Positions 14,929 through 22,467 of a DNA stretch of 48,802 bases are shown here, in pieces (position 1 is the first letter of the stretch; each line of letters opens with the position of its first letter). The DNA is from Bacteroidales bacterium. Lineage in GTDB: Bacteria > Bacteroidota > Bacteroidia > Bacteroidales > P3. Location of the stretch: positions 1 to 48,802 of the forward strand of contig JAFVCA010000039.1 in assembly GCA_017479705.1 (NCBI GenBank). The letters run 5' to 3'. Under the pieces are notes generated by a model. It saw only the letters and a program-made list of their open reading frames with translations, had not been told where the DNA came from and did no database searches. Both the position numbers and the translations under genes were made by a program.

Positions 14929-17853
14929 ATGAAAAAAGTACGTTTAATTTTCTGTTTCGTGGCCCTGTCCGTGCTCGCTTGCGGCACCCTCATGGCACAA
15001 AAAACCTACCAGTACAAGACCTATCCCAACGACCCGCTGGGTGTCCGTGAGTACACACTGGACAACGGTCTGAAAGTCTTCATGAGCGTCTACAAGGATG
15101 CACCCAAAATCCAGACCTACATCGCCGTGCGCGCCGGTTCGCGCAACGACCCCCACGAGACCACCGGCCTGGCCCACTATCTCGAACACATGATGTTCAA
15201 GGGTACCCAACGCCTCGGCACCACCGACTGGGAGAAAGAGAAAGTCCTCATCCAAAAGATTGAAGACCTCTTTGAGGCCTACCGCATGTTCGACGACCCG
15301 CAGACCCGCGCCGCCATCTACCACAAGATTGACAGCCTGAGCTACGAGGCCTCGAAGATTGCCGTCGCCAACGAGTACGACAAGGCCATGACCGCCATCG
15401 GCTCCACCGGCACCAACGCCTTCACCAGCAACGACTACACCATGTACGTCGAGAACATCCCCAACAACCAGTTGGAGACCTGGTGCGAGATTCAGGCCGA
15501 CCGCTTCCAGCACCTCGTCCTGCGCCTCTTCCACACCGAGCTGGAGACCATCTACGAGGAGAAGAACATGTCCCTCACCAAGGACAACCGCAAGGTCTAT
15601 GACGCCATGTTCGCCGCCCTCTTCCCCCACCACCCCTATGGCAACCAGACCACCCTCGGCAGCCAGGAGCACCTGAAGAACCCCTCCATGCGCAACATCC
15701 GCAACTTCGTGGCCACCTACTATGTGCCCAACAACATCTGCATCAGCATGGCCGGTGACTTCGACCCCGACGAGGCCATCAAGATCATCGACAAGTACTG
15801 GGGCAACATGAAACCCGGCAACGTACCCGAACTGCAGTTTGAGCGCGAAAAGCCCATCACCTCCGTCATCACCAAGAACGTCTCCGGCCTCGACGCCGAG
15901 AACACCGTCCGCGCCTACCGCCTTGACAGCGGCAACGGCAGCCACGACGCCATGCTCGCCGACCTCTTGGAGAGCGTGCTGAACAACGGCAAGTGCGGCC
16001 TCATCGACCTCAACATCAACCAGCAGCAGCGCTGCATGGGTGCATACGCCGGCACCTACACCCTCAACGACTACGGTGCCTTCATGTTCGGCGGACAGCC
16101 CCTGCAAGGCCAGACCCTTGAGCAGGTACAGGCCCTCTTCGACGAGCAGATTGCCCTCGTCAAGCAAGGCAAATTCGACGACTGGATGCTTGAAGCCGCC
16201 ATCAACAACATGAAACTCGCCATCATGAAGCGCGCCGAAAGCAACAACAGCCGCGCCAGCCAGATGGCCTACGCCTACGTCGAACACCGCAACTGGGGCG
16301 ACGTCTGCAACGAGGTCAACGAACTCTCCAAAATCACCAAGCGCGAAATCGTGGCCTTTGCCAACCGCCTCTTCAAGGACAACAACTACGTCATCATCAA
16401 CAAGCTCAAAGGCGAACCTGAGCCCATCCTCAAGGTCTCCAAACCTCCCATCACCCCCATCGAGGTGGGCCGCGACAACGAGAGCGCCTTCCTGAAAGAA
16501 ATCAAAGCCCGCCAGGTGAAACCCATCGAGCCCGTCTTTGTGGACTTCAGCAAGGACCTCACCAAGTCCAAACTCAAAAACGGTGCTGAAGTGCTCTATG
16601 TCCAGAACAAGGAGAACAAGACCTTCAACCTCATCTACCGTTTCGACTTCGGCTACCGCGCCGGACAGCTCGGCAAGACCCTCGACCTCGCAGCCGACGT
16701 GCTCGAATACCTCGGCACCAGCAAGCACACTCCCGACCAGCTCCAGCAGGAGTTCTACAAACTGGCCTGCAACTATAGCGTCAACGTCGGACAGGAGAAC
16801 ATCAACATCAGCATCAGCGGCCTCAGCGAGAACATGACCAAAGCCCTCGCCCTCGTCGACGAGATTATCACCGACGCCCAGCCCAACGAGCAAGCCCTCC
16901 AGATGCTTGTGGCCCGTATCCTCAAGGCCCGCGAAAACGCCAAGCACAATCAGCAGAACTGCTTCCGCGCCCTCGGCAACTATGGCATCTATGGCAGCGA
17001 CTCGCCTACGCTCGACATTGTCAGCGAGGCTCAGTTGAAGGCCTATACCTGCAAGCAGCTCACCGACGCCCTCCACACCCTCTTCAACTACAAGCACCGC
17101 GTGCTCTACTACGGCCCCGAAACCGTTGACAACTTCCGCGCCCTTGCCAACAACTACACCTACAAGATGGACAAGAAGGCTCCCGCCAACAAGAAGATCA
17201 CCCCCAAGGCCGTCAGCGAGAACACTGTCTACTTTGTCGACTACAACGCCAACCAGACCTACATGCGCGAGCACTTCCGTGGTGAGAAGTTCAACACCAA
17301 GAACGAAGCCGTCATGGACATCTTCAACGAGTACTTCGGCGGTTCCATGAACGCCATCGTCTTCCAGGAGATGCGTGAGAAACGCTCCCTCGCCTACAGC
17401 GCCCAGAGCTACTACGCCACCCCCAGCGACAAGGACGGCTACTTCACCAACGCCGCCATCATCGCCACCCAGAACGATAAGCTCATCGACGCCATGAACG
17501 CCTTCAACGAGCTCTTTGACCAGATGCCCGTGGCCGAAGCCAACTTCAACATGGCCAAGGAGGCCGAAATCAGTGCCATCCGCACCGCCCGCACCACCAA
17601 GATGGGCATCATCAACAGCTACCTCTACTACGAGCGCATGGGCTTCAACCCCAAGAAGAACCATGCCAAGATGCTCTTCGAGGCCTACCCCAAGGTAACT
17701 GTGAACGACATCGTCAACTTCCACCACAAGTACATCAAAGGCCAGAAAAAGGTCTACATGTGCCTCGGCAAGGAAGCCGACATGGACTTCAACGCCCTCG
17801 CCAAATTCGGCAAGGTGAAGAAGCTGAAGCTCGAAGACATCTTCGGATACTAA
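14929..17853 (+). CDS. Exported M16 (pitrilysin-family) zinc peptidase
   Basis: A 974-residue protein with a signal peptide (about 1-23, ending LMAQ; a lipobox-like LSVLAC at 13-18 is a weaker alternative). The inverted zinc motif HXXEH is present as HYLEH (83-87), and the third ligand is probably a Glu in FHTELETIYEEKN (201-213). The two-half M16 architecture is complete: an active N-terminal half, and a C-terminal half (about 540-974) with the inactive-domain strand pattern and the R/Y-type motif region EKRSLAYSAQSYYA. Probably periplasmic or envelope-associated degradation of peptides. Codon use is extremely rich in C-ending codons. Single-gene transcription unit: own promoter upstream and a strong terminator at 17872-17928. 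Confidence 0.93.
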   Translation: MKKVRLIFCFVALSVLACGTLMAQKTYQYKTYPNDPLGVREYTLDNGLKVFMSVYKDAPKIQTYIAVRAGSRNDPHETTGLAHYLEHMMFKGTQRLGTTDWEKEKVLIQKIEDLFEAYRMFDDPQTRAAIYHKIDSLSYEASKIAVANEYDKAMTAIGSTGTNAFTSNDYTMYVENIPNNQLETWCEIQADRFQHLVLRLFHTELETIYEEKNMSLTKDNRKVYDAMFAALFPHHPYGNQTTLGSQEHLKNPSMRNIRNFVATYYVPNNICISMAGDFDPDEAIKIIDKYWGNMKPGNVPELQFEREKPITSVITKNVSGLDAENTVRAYRLDSGNGSHDAMLADLLESVLNNGKCGLIDLNINQQQRCMGAYAGTYTLNDYGAFMFGGQPLQGQTLEQVQALFDEQIALVKQGKFDDWMLEAAINNMKLAIMKRAESNNSRASQMAYAYVEHRNWGDVCNEVNELSKITKREIVAFANRLFKDNNYVIINKLKGEPEPILKVSKPPITPIEVGRDNESAFLKEIKARQVKPIEPVFVDFSKDLTKSKLKNGAEVLYVQNKENKTFNLIYRFDFGYRAGQLGKTLDLAADVLEYLGTSKHTPDQLQQEFYKLACNYSVNVGQENINISISGLSENMTKALALVDEIITDAQPNEQALQMLVARILKARENAKHNQQNCFRALGNYGIYGSDSPTLDIVSEAQLKAYTCKQLTDALHTLFNYKHRVLYYGPETVDNFRALANNYTYKMDKKAPANKKITPKAVSENTVYFVDYNANQTYMREHFRGEKFNTKNEAVMDIFNEYFGGSMNAIVFQEMREKRSLAYSAQSYYATPSDKDGYFTNAAIIATQNDKLIDAMNAFNELFDQMPVAEANFNMAKEAEISAIRTARTTKMGIINSYLYYERMGFNPKKNHAKMLFEAYPKVTVNDIVNFHHKYIKGQKKVYMCLGKEADMDFNALAKFGKVKKLKLEDIFGY

Positions 17854-17871
17854 AATCTAATTAAAAACCCA

Positions 17872-17928
17872 AAAGAGAAAAGTGGAAAGCGTTGCCTCAC
17901 CCGCACGACTTTCACTTTTCTCTTTTTT
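17872..17928 (+). terminator. Intrinsic terminator of the M16 peptidase gene
   Basis: Arms 17872-17889 and 17909-17925 pair over about 17 bp with one bulged G, followed by a run of T (17923-17928). It starts 18 nt after the stop codon. Confidence 0.85.
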
Positions 17929-17940
17929 CTTTCCATCCAA

Positions 17941-18207
17941 ATAAGACGGTTGCTGCTCATACTCACACTTCTCTATGCCTATAGCGGCATAGCGCAGACG
18001 GGCATCGTCCTCTGGTTTGCCCCGCCAGATTTGGCCAACCATGGCGAGGCATCCACCAGACTTGTCTCCCACGCATACGACCAACCCGCCACCATCACTG
18101 TGGAACAGCCCGCCAACCCCTTCTTCCCCACCGTAAGCGTTATGCTGCACCCCCCTATGATTTCGACACTATAGACTTGTCGCCACAGGTTGACAGTATC
18201 GAGACAA
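17941..18207 (+). pseudogene. N-terminal relic of a secreted surface protein
   Basis: Reading from an ATA codon at 17941 gives I-R-R-L-L-L-I-L-T followed by LLYAYSGIAQ, a signal peptide whose start ATG appears to have become ATA. The mature part begins TGIVLWFAPPDLANHGE and continues QPATITVEQPANPFFPTVSV, like the N-terminus of large Bacteroidetes surface proteins (WF..P..HG pattern). A frameshift lies in the C-run at 18150-18155: frame 1 stops at 18174, while the next frame continues the same domain as PPYDFDTIDLSPQVDSIETK. Coding similarity ends where a structured repeat begins (18206). Three lesions (start, frameshift, truncation) make a functional product unlikely. The family assignment is from memory. 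Confidence 0.6.
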
Positions 18208-18299
18208 AGCCCATCAGGGCTTTTCTTTCAACAGAGACACATTGATTACCCGACTCATTCCCCACAGGGAATCCCCCCAAATCATTCTTTAGAACCCAC
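18206..18299 (-). repeat. Two-hairpin intergenic repeat, diverged inverted copy
   Basis: On the minus strand this aligns along its whole length with 5341-5441, from GGGTTCTA through hairpin 1 (ATTCCC / GGGAAT, 18257-18272) to hairpin 2 (AAAGCCC / GGGCTTT, 18206-18223). The sequence is considerably diverged, but both stems remain paired. It abuts the relic gene. Confidence 0.7.
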
Positions 18300-18480
18300 C
18301 ATGGCAAAACTCCGCCACGTGCTATTCAACAAAAAGCCACCACCCCGTAAAGCCCCGCAGGCGGCCCTTATATGTTAAATGATGTTAAATATATAGCCAT
18401 ATATAAAAAAACACCCACCCTTTGGTGTTAATAGAATAAAAAGGGATAACTATGCCCTTTTGCAAAAAGATTGACCCTCC
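18300..18480. promoter_or_regulatory. Upstream region of the ECF sigma gene
   Basis: Contains a tandem 10-bp direct repeat ATGTTAAATG / ATGTTAAAT (18372-18390), a 6-bp hairpin (18410-18415 with 18424-18429) and AT-rich DNA. No clear TAnnTTTG box was found, so a non-housekeeping or autoregulated promoter is possible. GC-rich hairpin-like patches at 18340-18366 resemble the neighbouring repeat family. Confidence 0.35.
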
Positions 18481-19017
18481 ATGGAGACCCACAACAATAC
18501 TCTGGAACACTTCACCGCAATCGTTCGGCAGAACGAGAAGCTCATCAAGAGTATAGCGGCCCATTTTGAGGAACCCGACAGCCTGAACTTCCACCAGCTC
18601 ACCACCGACCTCGCCACCCACCTCTGGCTCATCTTCCGCGACCTCCCTGACACCACCCTCCTCGACAGCCGCGCATGGGTCTACACCACCCTCTACCGCA
18701 AAGCCATCAACATCACCCGCGACGAGGATCGCTACCAAAAGCACTTCGTCTACGGCCTCGACCTCACCAACCTGCCGGAAGACCACACCTCCCCCGACCC
18801 CCTCGTCCCCCACCTACAGCACCTCATCAACCAGCTGGACGACCGCGACCGCGAAACCATCCTCATGTTCATCGACGGCCTCAGCATCGACGAGATTGCC
18901 GCCCACCTCCACAAAACCAAGTCCCAGACCTATAACCGCCTCCATGCCATCCGCAACCGTCTGCGCCGCCTCAACAGCCTGACCAACCCCGACGACATAG
19001 AATCGACAAATTATTAA
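18481..19017 (+). CDS. ECF-type RNA polymerase sigma factor
   Basis: A 178-residue protein with sigma region 2 (about 20-90, ending LYRKAINITRDEDRY) and region 4 (about 118-165, LDDRDRETILMFIDGLSIDE then IAAHLHKTKSQTYNRLHAIR), the helix-turn-helix that reads the -35/-33 element. Length fits ECF sigma factors. It is the first gene of a plus-strand cluster; the next gene, 23 bp downstream, encodes a one-helix membrane protein, as expected for a sigma/anti-sigma pair. The regulon is unknown; the secreted proteins downstream are the obvious candidates. Confidence 0.85.
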   Translation: METHNNTLEHFTAIVRQNEKLIKSIAAHFEEPDSLNFHQLTTDLATHLWLIFRDLPDTTLLDSRAWVYTTLYRKAINITRDEDRYQKHFVYGLDLTNLPEDHTSPDPLVPHLQHLINQLDDRDRETILMFIDGLSIDEIAAHLHKTKSQTYNRLHAIRNRLRRLNSLTNPDDIESTNY

Positions 19018-19040
19018 TTCATACAACACCATCATCACCT

Positions 19041-19655
19041 ATGAAAAAGAAAAGAGAAAACCTTGCCGACAGTCCGCTGCTGCGCCCCCTCATCGAGCGG
19101 CGGCGCCGGGCCGAGCAAAGCCCAAGCCTTACCGACGAGGAGCTGGCCCTCATCTTCAACGCCAGCCGCAGCTTCCCCTCCGAGCCCCTGCTCCGCCCCG
19201 TCCCGCGCCGCCGGCCCCTGTGGCCCCGCGTGGCAGCCCTCCTTGTGCCCTTCCTGCTCGGAGCCGCAGCCCTCCTCCTCCTGCCCACCCCCGGCACCCC
19301 GGCTCCGGGCGGCCCCGCATTGGCGCAAGTCGTTGCCGACCCCACTGCCTCCTCCGCTCCCCTACCCTCCCCGCTGCCCCTCCCCGCCGCAGCCAAGTCC
19401 TCCCCGCGCCCCGCCCGCCACAATCCCGCCACCGACCAGCCGCCCACCCCTGCCACCTCCGACTCCCTGCCCGAAGCCGAATCCTTCCTCGCACTCGAAG
19501 CCCTGCCCGCTCCCAGCGACGACCTCGGCATCAGCCTCACCCCGCCACCTTCCTTCTCCTTCGATGGCGCACAATATGACCACTTCATCTGCTCCTCCGA
19601 TGTATGCGACACCCTCCTGTTCTTCTACCAAGTCCATATCGATTTAATGGTGTAG
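19041..19655 (+). CDS. One-helix membrane protein, candidate anti-sigma factor
   Basis: A 204-residue protein with no recognised domain. The N-terminal 70 residues are basic and soluble (ERRRRAEQSPSLTDEELALI), one transmembrane helix follows (about 72-89, ALLVPFLLGAAALLLLP), then a Pro/Ala/Ser-rich segment (about 90-160) and a short C-terminal part. This topology (cytoplasmic N-terminus, one helix, external tail) and the position right after an ECF sigma gene suggest an anti-sigma factor, but no zinc-binding HXXXCXXC motif is visible. The next gene starts 4 bp after its stop. Confidence 0.5.
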   Translation: MKKKRENLADSPLLRPLIERRRRAEQSPSLTDEELALIFNASRSFPSEPLLRPVPRRRPLWPRVAALLVPFLLGAAALLLLPTPGTPAPGGPALAQVVADPTASSAPLPSPLPLPAAAKSSPRPARHNPATDQPPTPATSDSLPEAESFLALEALPAPSDDLGISLTPPPSFSFDGAQYDHFICSSDVCDTLLFFYQVHIDLMV

Positions 19656-19659
19656 CCCT

Positions 19660-20151
19660 ATGAAGAAGCTCATTCCTCTCCCCCTCCTCGCCCTGGCGCT
19701 CTCCGCCGCCGCCCTCCATGCCCAACCCGACATCTACTTCCGCTATGCCAACGACCCCGACTTCCAAACAGGCTTTATCTCACAGTTCCACTTCGACGAC
19801 ACCGTCACCACCGACATCACCATCATCATTGCCAACGACACCGCCGCCTACCGCCGTCTGCTCAAAGAACTCTACGGGACACACAACTTCATCATCTGCC
19901 CCGAAAAATACCGATGGGAATCCTGGCTGTGCATCAGGGATCACCCCGAACAACGCATGGGAGACTACCCGGACCACCCCCCTTACGATTTAGTTGTCAT
20001 TCAAGACCACCTCAGACGCGCCTCCATCTACCGTTCAGACAACCTCTCGGCAGTCTCTCTCAAGGCATTTCGGGCTCATTTCGAATATGTGGAGACACGA
20101 AGAAAAGCAAAGCAACAAAATAATCAAAACAATCAAAATCAATCACAATGA
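19660..20151 (+). CDS. Small exported protein with Asn/Gln-rich tail
   Basis: A 163-residue protein with a signal peptide (MKKLIPLPLLALALSAAALH, then AQ). The mature part is unrecognised, with alternating beta-type segments (TTDITIIIANDTAAYRRLLK) and Cys at two positions (FIICPEK, SWLCIRD). The last 12 residues are low-complexity (QQNNQNNQNQSQ) and look like a short DNA-repeat expansion at the 3' end. It overlaps the following lipoprotein gene by 4 bp (ATGA), so the two are probably co-translated. Confidence 0.7.
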   Translation: MKKLIPLPLLALALSAAALHAQPDIYFRYANDPDFQTGFISQFHFDDTVTTDITIIIANDTAAYRRLLKELYGTHNFIICPEKYRWESWLCIRDHPEQRMGDYPDHPPYDLVVIQDHLRRASIYRSDNLSAVSLKAFRAHFEYVETRRKAKQQNNQNNQNQSQ

Positions 20152-20546
20152 ACAGTAAACTTATCCTCATTCCCTTGCTCGGCTGCTTGGCAGCCGCCTG
20201 CCACAAGGAGGGCACCGTCCTCCCCAACACCCAACATGTCTACACAGACATCCAAGTCCACTATCTTATTGATGGCGAACCCCACATCGCCCATCTTCAA
20301 GACAGCAGCCAACGCCACCTCCTGATTGCGGACCTGATAGCCCTGACACACCAGGGACACCACCTCCGCCTTCTCGCTTCGAGGCCGTCAGCAACATCCT
20401 GCGCAACCAAGGAAACCAAAACCCTCGAGACCGACAACCTCGACGAGGCCGCCAAGTGGGCGCAGGAAATGAGTGACTTGGGTTATTCTGTCAATATAAC
20501 CTACGACGAAAAGAGAAACCTCTACATCCTTACCGCTACAAAATAA
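20148..20546 (+). CDS. Small lipoprotein of unknown function
   Basis: A 132-residue protein with a lipobox LAAAC (Cys18) after a short hydrophobic segment. The mature part has no recognised domain; strands such as IQVHYLIDGEPHIAHL and a C-terminal NITYDEKRNLYILTAT suggest a small mixed alpha/beta fold. It is translationally coupled to the preceding exported protein and is the last gene before the structured intergenic element. Conserved co-occurrence with the sigma factor would be needed to assign a role. Confidence 0.7.
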   Translation: MNSKLILIPLLGCLAAACHKEGTVLPNTQHVYTDIQVHYLIDGEPHIAHLQDSSQRHLLIADLIALTHQGHHLRLLASRPSATSCATKETKTLETDNLDEAAKWAQEMSDLGYSVNITYDEKRNLYILTATK

Positions 20547-20965
20547 AATATAAAATGACTGTCCGCAATTACCACAAAAATGCCTCGAAGAGGCATAATC
20601 TTATTAATCCCACACAAGGAACGCAGTGTGGGGCGTCTGAAAATCATTTCTGTATGCGTCTCGGAGAGACGCTACAAGGAATATTTGGCTGATTGCGGAT
20701 AATCATTAAATATCATGTATCACGCGCGCCCGTGCGCATAAAAAAGAAACAAGCGTCATAAACTGTAAACCAACCCACTGGCCTATCGCCAACAGGGCGC
20801 CACGCCCACCGCCCCGCTCCAAAAGGTCTATGGGGATGCAAAAAAAAATCTCCATCCCCTGTCACATTTCGACCTTTTTTGCGACTAATTAAACAAGACG
20901 GACACTGCCCCCACGGCAAGACCGTTCAAATAAATCAAACATTAAAATATCTTATTACTATTACT
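20547..20965. other. Intergenic region with structured element
   Basis: Contains the three-hairpin element at 20560-20701 and a GGGGATG / CATCCCC hairpin near 20832-20860 with an A-rich loop. No coding potential that I support; translation could be read from 20879 toward the next gene, but the signal peptide fixes the start at 20966. Confidence 0.5.
20560..20701 (+). repeat. Three-hairpin element closed by an outer stem
   Basis: An outer stem (20560-20571 with 20690-20701; core TCCGCAAT / ATTGCGGA) encloses three perfect 7-bp hairpins: 20580-20586/20590-20596 (loop GAA), 20609-20615/20626-20632 (10-nt loop) and 20656-20662/20666-20672 (loop GGA). It could be an intergenic palindromic repeat or a structured RNA. 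Only one copy is present in the window. Confidence 0.7.
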
Positions 20966-22459
20966 ATGAACAAAAAAACAAAATGGTGGATCGCCCCACT
21001 AATGATGTGCCTCTTGGCGGCAAACGCCTCGGCACAAGGCGACATCGAAGTACTACAATTTTGCCCAAGCTACGTTTGGCACTATCCTGACATAAAGGAG
21101 ACTACCAACAGCCTGGTATGCGGCAACAGCAATTTCCGCGTCATTCTTGCTCAATACAAGAATCCTGCAAAGGGCATCAACCTTCACACCTTTATCATAA
21201 AGGACTACTACACTGGCACCGAAAGCTACCACACCACCTACTTCAACGCCATCGACAGCACCGACTACAACATCAACATCACCGACATGGAAATGTTTGG
21301 CGGGGAATGCTACTTCTGTGGCACTGCAACCTATGCCTATTTAGAGTCCTACAACTCTCCAATCCTCCACTCCGAAGGTTTTATTGGGCATTTCTCTCCC
21401 CAAGCCGTGCAGTCCGGCTCGGGCAGCATCGTCTTCAAGTCACTTAACACTATCCGAAGCCTGTCGCAACTAACCGTCACAAACAACCCCGGCGTCCCTA
21501 CCATAGTCTATGCCACTGGCACATACGGATCTTCCAGTCAGGGCTGTCTGCTTGAAGTGTACAACACCATCGGCTCTGGGTGGCACTACAACTTGGATAT
21601 CGTCAACTCCACCCCGAACATTCTCTTCTCCGACGTAATCGCCTCCCTCGACAGTATCACGCTCTTGGCCACGCTCGATTGCCAGAACGACTTCGCTGAC
21701 CCCTCGAGCCCCACCTATGACCCCAACCATCAAGTGTTCCTCATCGACCGATCCAGCAGAAAGGGATTCTTCTACGACTATCATCTCAGCTCCTTTCACT
21801 ACATGGCTCACTACTACCTCAACACGGATCCCGGCTACAATTTCCACTACAACCTCGCTCCCTTGAGACTATACCTTACAGACTATTACGACAATACATT
21901 CGGGGCAGCATTCTGTGCAAGGGACGTTCCTTCCACCATGGGCGCCGTCAGGCTCTTCTCTTTCCCGCACAAAATGAGCTACAGCAAAAGTATCTATTAT
22001 AAAACTGGCAAATACGCCAGCATTGTTGACATCGGCACATGGGAATATGGGTCGTACAACCCTTTCATCCTCTCTGCGGACAACACTAATACCAATGCGC
22101 TCCTCACTTGCCCCAACTGGAACGACCCCAATGAGACTGTGACTTTTTGTTCTTCACAAGACTACAAGCTCCGCTCCCTTGCCCAGTACCGCAACATGCA
22201 CGGCATCGATATTCCATGCCACATGGGAGCGGACAAACTCGGACTGATCTACCAAAGCATTGACAGCATACACATCTCCTGTCTCGACAATGTGACAAAA
22301 CACTTCGCTACATTCCCCGAAAAACAGGCTGCCTTGATGGTAGTAGAGTGGGGTTTCCCATTTTCAAACAGAGAGATTAGCTTTGGGGCGGCCGAACTTA
22401 TCGACCAAAAGGAAATTACACCCGAAAATCTATGTACAACATGCAATAACCAAAATTAA
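20966..22459 (+). CDS. Large exported protein of unknown function
   Basis: A 497-residue protein with signal peptide (MNKKTKWWIAPLMMCLLAAN, then ASAQ). No known domain recognised. The mature part has repeated short beta segments (FKSLNTIRSLSQLTV, IVYATGTYGSSSQGCLLEVY) that could form a beta-propeller, and about a dozen Cys residues, including a C-terminal CTTC. There is no T9SS sorting domain. Upstream frames extend to 20879, but the ATG at 20966 directly precedes the signal peptide and is the likely start. It lies 8 bp before the next T9SS cargo gene, so they form an operon and may act together at the surface. Confidence 0.75.
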   Translation: MNKKTKWWIAPLMMCLLAANASAQGDIEVLQFCPSYVWHYPDIKETTNSLVCGNSNFRVILAQYKNPAKGINLHTFIIKDYYTGTESYHTTYFNAIDSTDYNINITDMEMFGGECYFCGTATYAYLESYNSPILHSEGFIGHFSPQAVQSGSGSIVFKSLNTIRSLSQLTVTNNPGVPTIVYATGTYGSSSQGCLLEVYNTIGSGWHYNLDIVNSTPNILFSDVIASLDSITLLATLDCQNDFADPSSPTYDPNHQVFLIDRSSRKGFFYDYHLSSFHYMAHYYLNTDPGYNFHYNLAPLRLYLTDYYDNTFGAAFCARDVPSTMGAVRLFSFPHKMSYSKSIYYKTGKYASIVDIGTWEYGSYNPFILSADNTNTNALLTCPNWNDPNETVTFCSSQDYKLRSLAQYRNMHGIDIPCHMGADKLGLIYQSIDSIHISCLDNVTKHFATFPEKQAALMVVEWGFPFSNREISFGAAELIDQKEITPENLCTTCNNQN

Positions 22460-22467
22460 TTAACATC

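Noticed and set aside
14944-17727. A 927-codon open frame antisense to the M16 peptidase gene
   Set aside because: It is a by-product of extreme use of C-ending codons in the M16 gene; it has no family resemblance and is rich in Val, Gly and His in a pattern dictated by the sense strand.
20879-20965. Extended N-terminus for the exported protein at 20966-22459
   Set aside because: The extra 29 residues precede a perfect signal peptide starting at the ATG 20966.
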